Assembly: GCA_037976565.1 (NCBI GenBank)
Contig: CP137685.1
Coordinates: 23,453,195-23,517,194, forward strand
Direction: 5' to 3'
Source: Mesocentrotus franciscanus
Lineage: Eukaryota; Echinodermata; Echinoidea; Camarodonta; Strongylocentrotidae
DNA length: 64,000 nucleotides
Shown: piece by piece, positions 1-60,767 of the stretch
Layout: each line of letters starts with the position of its first letter
Numbering within the stretch: position 1 is the stretch's first letter
Program-made: the position numbers and the translations under genes
The notes under the pieces: model-generated
The model's input: the letters and a program-made list of their open reading frames with translations, nothing else
What the model was told of the DNA's origin: nothing
Database searches by the model: none

Positions 1-2094
1 GAGAAAAAAAGAGGAAATTAATTGAGAAAGGTAGAATTTTAAAGATGCATAAAACTAGCCACTAGTGTCAAGTTAATTATTTAGTACTAATATAGGAATG
101 AAAAGAAAAAAGATTTAACAAAATAAAGGCAGTGGCGAGGAATTTTTTTACATGAATAAAGAGGTGAGAAATGAAGAGACGACTCAGACAAGAGAATGAA
201 AGAGGGAGAGAATGAAAAATGATAAGATCAAGAAAGGGGGAAATAATTTTTTCCGCAATGATGCACATATTTTAGTACATACATGTACATGTACGTGTAT
301 TAAGTGCAGCCTATAAATTGACATGGAATTTTTAAAGTAATATCAAACAAATGAATCTTTTCAGGTAGAATACAGTTTCATAGCAGGATTGAGAATTCCA
401 GTACATGTATCTCTTTCTATGAGAGATGTCTAGATGATGGGCATTTGTTAGGATAAAATTGTTTGCTGAGACACATTTAATAGATCATTTAATGAGTGCC
501 ATACATGTAGTGATGTTCAGACTTATTGAATAAAAAAACACAAGTTTTGGTCTTTCGGTAGAATTGACTTTGTATCATTTTATGAAATGCCACGTTTTAG
601 GGCACAGAAATCCTGTTTTGAAGGGAGAATAAAATTTTCATTTTTGTTGCTGTTCTCTATCAATTATTCCTGCACTGTCCTGTCTATTGTTCAAGTCAAA
701 TTGCAGGTTGCTAAATTGGGTCTAGATAGAACTGGCATGTACATGTACATGTAAGTTTAGTCATTCAGTAGAATTAAATTTGTATACCGTGCCTTCACTA
801 TTGATCGTTGTGCTGTTAATTGTTCAAGTTTGCTCGTTCGGGTTTGCCAATTTGGGCCTAGACAGCAGTTGGCATGTGGAGAGAGTGTAGGAAATTATAT
901 AACGTATGAGTCTTAGAAGAGACTATCATCCTTGACTTGAATGCCAAAAGTGGCTGGTTGCCTGTGGCATGGCTGGAGTGACCTTTCTTCCCTCTCACAT
1001 AATATTCGCCAGAGTTGAGTGCTTTTCCAGTTTTTAAGTCGGGCATCAGACTCTCCCAGAGTTACTCAAGAGATGCGTTTTAGGCTGCATGCATGCATAC
1101 AGGCTGCTGCGGTTCCTCCCTATTACTCTCACACAATCCCTGCATAATATGGAAAGGCATTTGGATGGAGGGGGGACATCTGTCAATATTGTCCTTTATG
1201 TTCATCATGTTCAATGTCATCTTAGCAATTATTAATCCTAGATAGCAACTGTTTTTATGAAACTGTTGTCATTATGCCACTGTTGTCATTATGCCACAAT
1301 GAATACAACAAGTAAGTGGCACCTCCAATGAGATTCACTCTACATAATAACATTTCCATCTACATTAATATGCACACGTATTAGTGCAAGACATACCGAT
1401 GTACATGTATGTCACGTTTGCATGTAGCACATGCTAGACATACATGAAAGTTTACATGTATGTAGGCCTGCATGTATACGTGCTGTATGCCGTGCAACTT
1501 TCCATGCATCCTGCTTAGGAACATGGAGACTCGTATGTACCCGAACCATGTCCTGTGTATGATGAATGCTTAGTTTACCTTTTCAGCCCACTTTGTGCTA
1601 ATTAACGGTAATCCCAGAGATATGAATTGAATAATGCGAATGTCAGAGAATGAGAGAATTAGAGAGTGCTTCCAAACAAAGAGCCTCATCCAAATAATCC
1701 AATTGATTAGCAAGCAACATGGAGCAAAGAGAGTTCATTTCCATTGATTAGTCTGTCCTCCAGACTGAAGGTTAATCATAATTGGCTCAATATCAGCGGA
1801 AGATGTAGACTCACTGGTTTTCCAAGCCTTATGGCTTGTTCACATGAAACTGAAAGGTCCCCCCTTTTTTAACGTGAAAATAGATTGCAAGTGGGAATGA
1901 ATAAAAGTAGCTGCATGCAACAAATATCTTACGTTACTCACTATTTGTTTCTTCTTAGAAGATACAGAAATGTGAAGCATATTTGTATGTACTTCATTAT
2001 TTTAAAAAAGTGTCATATATATATGAACAAGCAGTAAGGCTTGTTTAGCTGTGGCGCGTTAAACTGCCCCCAAATGGCATTGTGTTAAAAAAAA

Positions 2095-2483
2095 TTGAAG
2101 GCATCGTTTATCAATGTTAAATCTGAGATGCACGGCCCTATCTGTTATCAGTGTCTGTGATATGATGTGATATTGAAGCCCTAAATAAATTGAGCTTCAA
2201 AATGATCAAGAAGTGCCTCAAAAAAGTAAAAATCTTTGAGTGATCGGTTTTACCATACTCGTTTTCCCCAATAGACTGTAGTGTTATGAAAACCATTAGG
2301 AAAACGCAAAATTTGGTTTCGATTTCCAATCATAAATATCTTGATAATCAGACAGGCGATCGGCTTGTATTATAAGGTCATGGGGTTCCTGACTGACCTA
2401 AAGGTTTATAATTATTATTGCAGCATGAGCTAAATCCAGGATTTTGTTTCAGAATCTGAGACAAAGTTACCGGATCCCTTTAA
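2095..2483 (+). mobile_element. MITE family J, copy 1 (TTAAAGG ends)
   Basis: 389 bp, matching 21474-21860 in the same orientation and 57095-57480 in reverse. The right end CCTTTAA is intact; the left end has diverged to TTGAAGG. Internal landmarks shared by all copies include GATATTTATGATTGGAA (reverse strand) and GACTGACCTAAAGGT. No transposase frame is present. Confidence 0.85.
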
Positions 2484-3350
2484 AGGGTAAAGGAATGGCA
2501 ACTGCGCACAACAAAGGTTTTGCCGGTATTTACTGAGCTCTGTGTTATAAGATGCAGAAATGCAGAAATTTACTAATTTGTTGCTCTTATTTTTTCTGCT
2601 GTTATCAAAACCAACTTAATATGAGGGTGGAAAATACAGTATACACCAATATGACATCTGAATTCTGTCAACAATCTCTTCAATTGTTAAAGGTCTGTGA
2701 AGAGTACGTTAATTGTTGAAACAAATTAATATTATGCAATATGCATAGTAAACATTGGACGCATGCATACACGTATAAGTCTCTCTGGCCTATAGGCTTA
2801 TGCAGCCAGCTTTGCACGGACATGCAAGTTCTGTATCTTGATTTGAATTTGATATGATAATTAACATACTTTGTGAAGATAACATATTCTTCAGAATCAT
2901 ACCCTTATTATTTAGACCTACATGTTAAATTCCCAGAAAAGACCAATTATCAAAAATATAGAGATTTGTATTATCATAAATTATCCATTTATGTTGATCA
3001 TTCTCCTCAATTTTGATATTCAACATGGACTCTGAAAGGCATTTGTCAATAGTAAATTCAATTAATATTTTTGCATGAAAAACAAGATTTGCATTTGTTG
3101 TCCTGGTTAGACGCACACCCCAAGCTTTGAAGGACAGTATGCCAGTACATTGCAGATGAGTTACTATGGCAACAGGCATACTCAGTGTTCTAATCATTAC
3201 AGGGAGAAGATAATGGGATGAAGGGTCTGTTCCCATTTCCATTTTTATCTCATTGTGATTTATGATTTAGAACTCAATTAAAAACTGAACATGCGCAGGT
3301 CCAGTCACATGAGATGGACATGGCCTACAAATTGGATACATAGATAAAAA

Positions 3351-3723
3351 GGGCATTTATACTGCAAGCAAAAACCGTCGGATTTTCTCATATTCTGGTC
3401 TTTTGTTAGAAGTTGCTAAGCAACTAACTACCCATGAACAGAACAAAAACTAGAACCCCCAGCCCTGGAGTGTGGTTTTTGTAAATGCCGGCTGACACTC
3501 CATTGGATTTTGCAGTGTAAATGCTTGCTCTTGAAACACCGGTGAATTATTCCTGTTTTTCCTCACGTGACTCTCCTCTCTTCCGTGCTACCACACAACT
3601 CACAATAAAGCAACAGAATTAGCAAACACGGATGGTATTTATGGGTTTTTCCAGTAATGTAAATGATAGATTAAAAAACCTGATGGATTTTCAAATTGTT
3701 TTTTTCTGCAATGCAAATGGGCC
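3351..3723. mobile_element. Inverted-repeat element, copy 1 of a local pair
   Basis: Ends GGGCATTTATACTGCAAGC and, on the other strand, GGCCCATTTGCATTGCAGA form imperfect terminal inverted repeats. The body shares AGAAGTTGCTAA and GGGTTTTTCCAGTA landmarks with 5144-5554. Non-coding; a DNA-transposon-derived MITE is the likeliest explanation. Confidence 0.65.
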
Positions 3724-4127
3724 GTCATGTCACGTTTTTTTGTTAAAGGTTCTGTCAAAATCATTCATTTGATTGTTGCCATGTTGACTTAGTCCGTGAC
3801 GGTTAATTGGCAAAGTGAATTACTTTCATGTTTAGGTAGCCAGTGACATTGAGACTGCTTGAAGCCTGGGGCCATAAAGCATGAGTCACTTTATTAGCAG
3901 CAGAAAGGTTTATGAATGGAAATGTCATATTCAAAAACAGGTGGGCGTACATACATGTAGCCCAAATGAACATTTCATGCAAGAATGTGCTGTAGACATA
4001 CCAACATTGTAAATCAGAATGCATCTCGTTTGAATTTTTGTTTGTCAACAAACCTGTGAAGATGTACATGTACATGTAGTTGTGCGTTTTTAATTAATGA
4101 TTACTTTTTGTTTTATTTAGAGATATA

Positions 4128-4448
4128 GGGTGGTATTCCGATAGCGCGAACTAAGTTAAGCTCGGCTTAACTAGTTCACACTTTTATGGAGTGCCAGTTG
4201 CCAACTAATTTTCCCTGTACAGATTATTTTAATCCTCCAATGAAAAGTGTCCAAAAAAATAATTATGCAATGAAATGGGAAGAAAAAGATAATATGAGTA
4301 TGAACTGAATTTCAATAAAGTCTTTGGTAGATTATCTTTGTCATGAATATTGAAGGAGGAAGATGACACCTAGCATTCCATAGAAGTGTGAACTAAAATT
4401 CTTGTTTAGTCTGGACTTAGTCCCGGCTTAACTTAAGAGAATACCACC
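4128..4448. mobile_element. Fold-back MITE with TATA target duplication
   Basis: The left end GGGTGGTATTCC and right end GAATACCACC are inverted, flanked by TATA at 4124-4127 and 4449-4452. The arms continue inward (a gaacta / tagttcacac stretch repeated inverted about 250 bp apart), so a single strand could fold into a long hairpin. Non-coding. Confidence 0.7.
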
Positions 4449-5143
4449 TATAGACTATACAACTGTATGTATTATAGACAAATGGAGGAACAAATAATGA
4501 TTGAATATAAATAATGAAGCTATGAATATGCGTTCAAAATTCTACTTTATTCATCCCCCCCCCCCCTAATTTTTTTGTTTTCTCCCAGAATTTCATTTCC
4601 AATTCTTGTACTTTGAATTTGACGCCCCTAGTTACAGCATGGATCTACAAGAAGGGGATAACGATGGTTACAGGGCTTACAGGCACTGTATGCTATAACA
4701 TGTAGCTTGGTGCTAGTAAGGATCTACTAAGTGGAATGTTAGAACCCAGCCTGCCTCTCTCTCCCTCTCTGAAGTAGTTGGTGTCGGTTGCACGATATCT
4801 TGACAATGGAGACATTTGAATTCCACAAAAATAATTGCCTGTGACTATTTCTTACCACAATCAATACAAACCTCATTAGATAATAGGCAGTGAGGTCCAT
4901 TTGCCTCTAGCTCTGTTACAATACTCTATTCACGAACGATTCGGCTTTCTACACAATGTACATACATGTAGACTGTAATTGCCATTGGTATAGTGGGTTG
5001 CTACTGTATGCATGTATTTTGGGATGTCCTGTCTCTACTTCATGATATACCAACACATCTCATCTTTTCATAATCTCCTTTGATGAAGTGCAAATAGATT
5101 ATATATACTTTTATCCAATATTGTATCCGATTTCTCACCGATA

Positions 5144-5554
5144 GGGGATTTTACACTTCAAGCTAAAACCAAATAGATTTTAACAAATTCCAGAGTTTTG
5201 TCGGAAGTTGCTAAACAACTACCTATAAACCCAACAAAATAGCTGAAACAAAACAACCCACCTCTGGAGTGCAGATTTTTGTAGCGCTGGCTGAAAATCC
5301 GCCCGCTTTTTGCTATGTAAATGCTCACTCTCCTCGTAATACCGGTTAATCATTTCGTTTTTAGCTCACATGACTCTCCTTGCTTCCCTGCCATCGCATG
5401 CTGAGCAATGACAATTAGTGCATGCAAACAACACTAAAAAAAAACAGAGTTGGAAATCACCAACAGTTTTTTTAATGGGTTTTTCCAGTATTGTAAATGG
5501 TAATTAGAAAAAATGATGTTTAAAAAAAAATGGTTTTCTACAATGTAAATGGGA
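5144..5554. mobile_element. Inverted-repeat element, copy 2 of a local pair
   Basis: Diverged relative of 3351-3723, 1.8 kb away in the same orientation. Shared landmarks are the end GGGGATTTTACACTTCAAGC, GGAAGTTGCTAAACAACTA, a CTCTGGAGTG word and GGGTTTTTCCAGTATTGTAA near the far end. Confidence 0.65.
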
Positions 5555-6329
5555 CTTTAGTGAAAATGTTAATTATATCAGTGTAAGAATCAAGCCTACC
5601 TCTTGTACATATGTTTTTCTTCTCCCCCTTCCAAATGGCTTGTTTTTTACCTCTCATCTGTCTGATATAGTTTGTGCATACTCCTACTATTGTTCAGTTA
5701 TTGTTAAACAAATGCCAACGGAAAGAAAAGCCATTTCGCTCGTATTTGATATTGATATTATTGATGCATAGAAAAATGCAAGGAAGATAAGGAGTTGTGC
5801 CCTGGTAATTTACTACCTTTTCACTGTTATCACTCACGTTAATTGCATTTTGCATGGCCATTCATTGGAACGTATAGTTGTCTGCTGTAGAAACTAGAAA
5901 GCGCTGATAAAAGAGGAGATGTTCACTGAAGTCAGACTTATTTGCCTACCATAATGCCTTTATCTTTCAACCGTGGCAGTTTTGCTAAAATCACAAAACA
6001 CACCGTAGTTTGGAAAAATACAAAAACGACAGCAATTTGCACTGAATTTGTCGGGTGTCATTTCTGAGGTGTAATTTGCACTAAATTTCTCAAGTGTATT
6101 GGTTGATCTATTGTACATGCCAATATTTTGCATATTTTTCGCATATTTTCACAAATTACAGGCCCCAAAAACATTTTCATGAGTCGTTGCTTTCATTAGT
6201 GATCCGCAGGCTACTCGTACGTTACCTGTACTTAACTGTACACTCTACACCCTTGTTGTTTGAAGACAAACTGGTTTTACTAATAATAGTAACATTTATA
6301 TAGCATTTATTATCCTGCCATTAGCTGAG

Positions 6330-6455
6330 CTACCCTAATAAGGCACTCTGGCATTCAAGGAATCTCTTCCTACCAGGTACCTATGTATATCACCTGGGTG
6401 GAGAGTGGCAAATGTAGATTAATGGCTGTGCTGATGCGCTGCACATACAATGTAC
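6330..6455. repeat. SINE/LINE-body-like fragment
   Basis: Contains CCAGGTACCTATGTATATCA followed by CCTGGGTGGAGAGTGGCAAA. This resembles a retroelement body segment common in marine animal genomes and weakly resembles 59500-59560 in this window. Assignment is from memory of such repeats and is tentative. Confidence 0.35.
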
Positions 6456-7004
6456 ACATGTAGTACTGATATTTCCTACATTTGAAAAAGGTTGACACCC
6501 TAAAGCTCAAATGGAAACCCCACTACGTGGAAAACCCTTAACTGTGGTCGCAGTATTTCTGTGTGTTAATGACGGTTAGTGATTTATGAAATTCACCAAA
6601 ATACCCCCCACCTGAAAATAACAGCATATAATTCAGTATTCTGTAATACAGTATGTATACTGGATCAAGGTATATCAGTCATATTGTACTATGGTTAAAG
6701 ACATTCTTATGAGATTTCATTGGGAAAATTGACACCAGCTGACCCTCCCCTTCCCACCAATAAGGAATGAAGAAATCGACAGCAGCATTGTGGTTATGTT
6801 TTTCTGACTGACAGGTCTTATGTAATGCTGAAACCTTCAATCAATTTGAAAGAAACTCCCAACCAGGAGGGAAACTTCTCACACCAATTCCCTAATTAAG
6901 CATTGATCTTTAATTCATACAAAATGCTGAAATATTGGATGTGTGATGTCAACCCAGTCATGAAATAATTATGCAGCTCCCCCCCCCTCACACACACACA
7001 CTGC

Positions 7005-7040
7005 AAAACAATTCAATTCAATTCAAAGTTTATTGATTAT
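7005..7040 (-). repeat. Retroelement-type tail, TTCAA repeats
   Basis: Three to four tandem ATTCA/TTCAA units followed by AAGTTTATTGATTATAAT. Short pentamer repeats of this kind are typical 3' tails of non-LTR retrotransposons, here read on the minus strand. No body was identified with confidence. Confidence 0.35.
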
Positions 7041-8457
7041 AATCCAAACAAATAGGACCATTCTCAAGGTTTTAGAATCAACAGATAACAAATTTCAAAA
7101 TTAAAGTGTAACAAAATTAAAGTGTAACAAAAGATAATCTAGTGCAAATATCAATATTTCAATAACCAGGAATGGTGAAAATTAACGTACTACCACATGT
7201 CTCTTTTGGAATATAATACAGAGATGAAAATAAATTACATTAATTGTAATACTTTTTACAACTTTTTCTTTCTCCTCTCCGCATGATGTGAGTGCTATTA
7301 AACTGTAGGCATACATGTAGTATATGTAATACATGCGAATCTTATTTGGCATTAACACCTTCAAAGATCCTTATAAATTATCTCAGTAGGGGGCAATACC
7401 GCAATACCCCCCATGTATCACCTGACCCCCCTCACCTTGTAACGCTCACCCCCCTCACCTTGTAACGCTCGATAGCCCTTTGTTGGTCCAACCCCACTGT
7501 CCTCCCCTCCCTTTGAGAAGACAATAGGGATGGAAGTAGGCTCAAGTCTTGTAAGATGCTATTGTTGTTGATTCCTAGAGCTAATACAATCAGGATAAAC
7601 ATCGAGCCTTCAAGGGGTCTAAGGGCCAGTCTTTGTTGTCGTTACAATCAATGACTTGGCTCCCATTAACAGAATGTAGGGGCATGCAGGCATAGTAGCA
7701 GTCAATAGTCGAGTAACATGAGGCCATACATACACATACAGATCTTCATTGCATTTGAGATGTATTTTGAGGTTGAAGGGTATAACTCAGCTGGACATTG
7801 CAAACTTAATTTTATCATTTATCAAAGGTTCATGGCCTGCTTAATTAGATTATAGAAAATGAAAATGGCAATGATTAACTCTGCATGCTATTTAATTGTT
7901 CTGATGTTTGACAACTTCATTTTTGTTGTTAATTTATGTTGTCATTTCATTTGAATGACCTTTACTTGATTTCAGTTGTTTCCACATCAAGGCTAGTGCA
8001 TGACTATTAATACATTGCATATTGAATAGGTTGCTGAAGTAATTTTTTGGGGGCGGTCATTGTTAGTTTGGCAGAAAAAAAAAGTACAGCTTCAAGGGAA
8101 AAATCAACAAAAAATTAGGACTTTATGGGCCACAAAGATAAAATACTAGGTTGCACGAAGTGATGTTAGGTGGTCAGTGGCAGCCAGGCATCCCCTTGTT
8201 TGTGAACATGCATTGTAAATTTGGAAGTAGCGTACTAGCATGTATCAGTTCTTGTCAAAACAAAATCTGGCAAGAAACATCTTTATCGCTGTTGTCTGCG
8301 AAACTATCAGCTTATATGGTAATGAATGCTAAAGTTTTTATATTCTTTTGATGTCCACACACTTTAATATCTATTATCTTGTATTCTTTAATAAAAAGAC
8401 TCATGCTGTATCTGCGTCAATATTTCACATTCATCAAATCTACTACACATACATTTA

Positions 8458-8869
8458 GGGTGCGTTCAAGCGATTTTTCGAAGCTAGAATCACAAACATG
8501 AATCACAATTCAAAACGCCGATACAAAACACGGTTACTGCGAGAGATCGTTCAAGCGATTTTCCATCAACGATGATTCTCGCTCATTTCAAGCCCACCCA
8601 GGAAGAATAGAAATAGGTAGCGATAATATAATAGATAATGACGTCATAGAATCATGAATGAGATTTCCGTTCGTTCAAGCAAATTTTAGCGACCGTGATT
8701 CTGCAGAATTATGATACAAAATGCATCTTTTTCAGCGTTTCATGTTTGTGTTTTTAAACACGTTTATTTTTACGACCAACGAAAAATCGCTTGAACGCAA
8801 CCGTGTTTTAAACTAAACGTCTTTGAAAACCGTGATTCTAGGGTGAAAAAGTGTCGATTGAACGCACCC
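8458..8869. mobile_element. MITE with TTA target duplication, Harbinger-like ends
   Basis: 412 bp between exact TTA direct repeats (8455-8457 and 8870-8872). The left end GGGTGCGTTCAAGCGATTTT mirrors the right end, whose reverse strand reads GGGTGCGTTCAATCGACAC; a further inner copy of TCGCTTGAACGCAA lies near 8789. A 3-bp TTA duplication with GGG-starting ends fits PIF/Harbinger derivatives. No transposase remains. Confidence 0.8.
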
Positions 8870-9292
8870 TTACATGTATATTCATCTTATACAGAGCTTT
8901 AAAAAAAAAAACGTAAATATGATTTATCGTAGCGAGTGCTGTACAGTATGGCGGCCATCCAACACTCGCTGAGAAAGACGGAAAAGTATCATATCATCAT
9001 TTTTTTCATGGAAAACTGATGTGTTGTGATGACCTGAAAATCAATATTTAGCAACTTTGTGTGAGTAACATCACCAAAATTTTTAGATAATCATGCGCCA
9101 TGCATCCGCACGGTACTGGCGCGCCGTTTTTTTAAAGATTCATAGCGCCGCATAAGAAATTAATGATTTATTCCCCAAATTACTGATTTTGAGCCTTGTA
9201 ATTACTGATTGTCTGTTCTGGAGGTTGGCAGCTCTGCTTATACTGCAGTATCATAAATCTCCACATTATAAAGCTGAGTGCATACAAGTAGA

Positions 9293-9565
9293 TTTTCTTT
9301 GCAATATGTTATTTTCACAATTTAAATCAGTAAACCAATATGGTGGCGCTGTATTACACATTTTATTCATTTTCAAGCATTTTTTATTTTCTTTGCAATA
9401 TGTTATTTTCACAATTTAAATCAGTAAACCAGCATGCTGGTGCTGTATTACACATTTTATTCATTTTCAAGCATGTTAGATTTTCTTTGCAATATGTTAT
9501 TTTCACAATGTAAATGAGTAAACCAGCATGCTGGTGCTGTATTACACATTTTATTCATGTTATAA
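9293..9565 (+). repeat. Minisatellite, 94-bp unit, about 2.9 copies
   Basis: Units begin at 9293, 9387 and 9481 with TTTTCTTTGCAATATGTTAT and continue through a GTAAACCA(a/g)(t/c)ATG box. The period is exactly 94 bp. The last copy breaks down near 9565. A 76-codon frame across it is a by-product. Confidence 0.9.
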
Positions 9566-10230
9566 AAAACAATTTTTTTTTTGCATAAAAAAGAATCAAA
9601 TTTGCCGGTATAAATGCAAACATAAAAGTGTAACTAATTAATCATTTATCAACAAAATAAAAACTTGTCTCTGACTTCACACATTTTATTTTTGCCTTTG
9701 GTACAATAAATGTATCAAGAAAAATTATTATAGAATTTTTTTCTTTAAATTATCTGAGCCACTCATTACATCGATTACATGTATTTGAAGTTTGTTAAGT
9801 TTATTTTTGCCAACTTTGTAATGGATTTGTTACTAGTGTTGTAATCTGAGAAGCATTTATTCTATATCATGGACAGCTTCGTCAACAAAAACTTTGAGAA
9901 AATTGCCGGCGAGGTTTCCAGTTTTGCTGAGTAAAAACTAAAAAGAGAAGATTAGGAGAGTGGTATTCAAATTCAATCAATGACGGCTTGTAGCAAAATA
10001 AAGTTATTTTTTAAACAGCCGGAAAAATCACAGAAGGTGGAAATTCAAGAGGTTCGTGCTAGAGACTGTAGGTTCTTGTCAAATACATGTACAGTGCATG
10101 TATGTATTTGGCGAAAATAATGACCAAAAGTAACTTGTTGGAAATATAAGCTTGCTTCTTTTTTTTTGGAGGTATTTGTATGCGCCATAGTTTGCAAACG
10201 TCTCCTACAAACTCATGAACCGGTATGTGT

Positions 10231-10701
10231 TACCGTAAATCTCCGTGCATAAGACCCACCTTTCTTCAGCCAAAAAAATTCAAAAGTCGGGGGTGCGTCT
10301 TATACACAGGCACAAGACTTTTTTAAAAAAAAGTGTCGATTTATGCCCCTCCACCTGGCACTGTGCCTGGCAATGTCTTCCAGCTCAGTCATACACATGT
10401 ACATGTACAGTCAATTGACTCGCCCACTATGTCCGGATTTCTGTTTGGACTTTGAGGAAAATTTGTCTGTCATCTTTAGTTTTAAAAACGACATTGTTAC
10501 TTTTTTTTGTGACATGTTCACAAGCACAAATCGGCGCCTTCAACTGCGCCTCACAGTAAAATGAAGGTCCTTCCCCGCGTGGGTTTTCGCACACGGATCT
10601 GGCTTGCTGCCTTTTTTACACATTTTTTTTTCTCGGCCGTCTTTAAAAAATAGGGGTGCGTCTTATCCACCGGTGCATCTTATACACAGATATTTACGGT
10701 A
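10231..10701. mobile_element. Fold-back MITE, TACCGTA ends
   Basis: Starts TACCGTAAATCTCCGTGCAT and ends with ATATTTACGGTA. Inside each end is a GGTGCGTCTTAT(A/C)CAC word in matching positions. TA at both borders is compatible with a TA target duplication. The ends resemble those of 33780-34504 and 49846-50658 only in the first six or seven bases. Confidence 0.75.
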
Positions 10702-11156
10702 TCTACACATTTTTCCCTTTTTACAATGAATGTACATGATTAAATGAGCAGTGTCTGTGAAGTCCAAATCAAATGCCCTGTTCAGCCTATCAGACTTCCT
10801 TGTATTACTATACCAGAATTGTATTGCTGTATTACTGAACATCGCATAACAAAACGCCTTGTAGCAAAATGCATGTTTGAGATACAAACTTGAGAAAGAA
10901 TCAGGAGCCAGTTTCGAAACCGTCATCAGTCTAACTTCATGGACATCCCATTGAAACCTGTGATGTAGAATTAACATGCGTTTCTATGGGATGTCCACGA
11001 ACTTAGACTTATGACGTTGAGTAACGGCCCCAGGGTCCCTTTCTCGTCTGAACATATTATTGTGCGACAAGCATATAACTGGGTGGGGCTAACCATGAGC
11101 GTGCACTGATGATTGGCCAGCTGTCACGTCAATATTATCCTCTTCAAAACCTGTAC

Positions 11157-11410
11157 GATGATTCTCTATACAACGTTTCTTTATACGTTGTTTTCCAATA
11201 TGTACATATACATGTATGGCCCTGTTGCTATATGATGATTCTCTACACGATGTTTCTTTATACGTTCTTATTTTCCAGTATGTACGCCCCTGCTGCTACG
11301 ATGATTCTCTTTACAACGTTTCTTTATACGTTGTTGTTTTCCAGTATGTACGCCCCTGTTGCTGTACGGTGATTCTATATACAACGTTTCTTTATACATG
11401 TTTCGTTTAA
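11157..11410 (+). repeat. Tandem repeat, 66-77-bp unit, about 3.5 copies
   Basis: Copies start near 11157, 11234, 11300 and 11368 with GATGATTCT, then ACAACGTTTCTTTATACGTT and CCAGTATGTACGCCCCTG. Two overlapping open frames here arise from the repeat and are not genes. Confidence 0.85.
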
Positions 11411-12899
11411 TTTTCTAGTGTGAACAGGCTACTCGTCGCCTGATAAGTGAGTAGATGGAAGATCCTGATTAGATTAACCCAGAGTTTTTGACCTGAATTT
11501 GCCCACTGCTAAGGTCATGTGATCAATCATGTAGTAATTTAGATGGAGGCTTTCCGCAAATTAAACTGAGATAGAGATATTCACACCTTCATGTTCATTT
11601 GAAATCACAGGGTATTGTATCACAGTGGAACTTGAACTGTTTATGGGTTTCATGAGGGCATGAGGAGGAGAGGAAGAGGGTGAAAACTGGCTTGCTAGGT
11701 GATGCCTTGCTTGGAGTTTTAACCAGGGAAAAAATTAATATTTATTTTTCGGGGGCTACTTTTCAAGCTTGCCTGCATAAAAATAACCTTCTAAAATTTG
11801 TTTTGCATTGAACTCTATGCAAATTTACAGGGGCTCTTTTCTGATTTTCGGCTCTTTTGGGCAAATTTGCCCTGAGCCCCCCTGTATTTATTTCACAGGT
11901 TTTAACTCCATGTAGATGTAAACTCTGGCATTTGCAGGTTCTGCTTTATATAGTCTGCAAGCAAGACTCTAATTTGACACTGTACCACAATTCCTAAAGC
12001 CGTGAGTAGAGCCTAGATCTGTCGGTCTCTGGCTGTGGCAAGTGGGAGCGGTTAGAGTACGGAGAGCCTATTGTAGTCTCATAGTTCAGACACTGGTACG
12101 CACGACGAGAACTGACAAGGTTTTACACCTTCAAACTAGGTTGGGGAGAAAAAGAGTGACAAATCTTGACACTGCCTAGCAGTTGAATCGTGAAAGGAAT
12201 GTATACTGCAGGGGAACACAAGATTAAACATTCTATACCTACAATGTGATACATTGTATATGTATGTGTAGAATGTGAACTTCCTCTTGTTTTTTGTTTT
12301 GTTTTTCCTTTGGTCTGTGGAATTGAGCTTGAACGATTCAGCAGGTTTACCCAAGGACCGTGAACATTCATATACATGAACTCTGAAAGATCATTACGGG
12401 GGCATGCAAGCCCAAGGTACAATGTACTGTGTCCCAACATTAAAATGAATTGCATCAAAGATTTTATTGATGAGAGGCCGGCCTACTTGACCATGAATGT
12501 CCAAGCATCAAGTAGAGCACTTTTCCTCTCCGTGTCAATTTCATGTTCATTGTTCCATTATAACTGATGATGTGTGTTACAAAAGATGAAGAAAGCTGGG
12601 GGTAATGATATAGGGAGAAAAGTATTAATACTGATGAGGCTACCCTGGGTAAACAAGACAAGACATACAGTATTATAACAAATATCGTGGACTTGCTCAT
12701 GACCAACAGTTGATTATTTGAACATTCTGTTCTCTTCTTTAATGAAGGATGCTAATATACAGGCTATTGCTTGATTTCATTCTCCATCACTTCTTTGTTC
12801 CGGGCTTTTCATGTTCGTGTACATGTACATGTATGGGTCTTCAGCGTATCAGGGTCACTTTTAAGGTAATAGGTTAAAACCTACTTGTTTTATCCCTTG

Positions 12900-13170
12900 T
12901 TAACCCTCTAGCAACTAAACCGCCCGATACTGCTCCTTTTACTCACTGAACCGCCCGAAACGGCCCGTCCGTTTTCGTTCGTTTTCAATGCGCTATAGTA
13001 TCCCTTCTAGGGTCTACCGTGATAATGTTATACGTGCATAGAAAAATAGCGCATGTTTCATACAGTGTACATGTATTGTTCAGAACAATGTCAAAATGAG
13101 AGCAATACTGCAACATCTTCCAGTGAGTATGGGCCATATTTACAAAATCTCTAGTTGCTAATGGGTTTAA
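12900..13170. mobile_element. Short MITE bounded by TTAA, piggyBac-like signature
   Basis: TTAA at 12900-12903 is followed by CCCTCTAGCAACTA; the other border is TAGTTGCTAATGGG then TTTAA (TTAA at 13167-13170). TTAA duplications flanking CCC-starting inverted ends fit piggyBac-type elements. It ends about 115 bp before the first visible calcineurin exon. Non-coding; about 270 bp. Confidence 0.6.
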
Positions 13171-13284
13171 TTGCTTTAAAAAAAATACAGAATTCCATTT
13201 TTCATCTTTCTTCACGAATCCGCAAACAAGATTCTAGAAAGGAGAGTCAAACTGTAACACGTTGTTTTTCTTGTTGTTTTCTAG

Positions 13285-60767
<47,483 letters not shown>

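Larger units (their letters stand above)
1..13284. other. Upstream region or intron 1: no exon recognised
   Basis: No reading frame here resembles a known protein. The region ends at the acceptor of the first visible calcineurin exon, so it is either the 3' part of intron 1 or includes the 5' flank and first exon. It holds the MITEs and tandem repeats listed separately. In 1-2094, 5560-8450 and 11415-12895 I see only AT-rich unique-looking sequence, short TACATGTA runs, a weak duplicated segment (about 541-745 against 757-876), two adjacent 18-bp copies near 1260-1296, a poly-C run near 4555-4566 and a short CA run at 6988-7000. Confidence 0.6.

Noticed and set aside
11109..11410. Two overlapping frames with internal peptide repeats, possibly a repeat protein
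   Set aside because: The repetition is at DNA level, with unit lengths that are not all multiples of three, and both frames are equally open.
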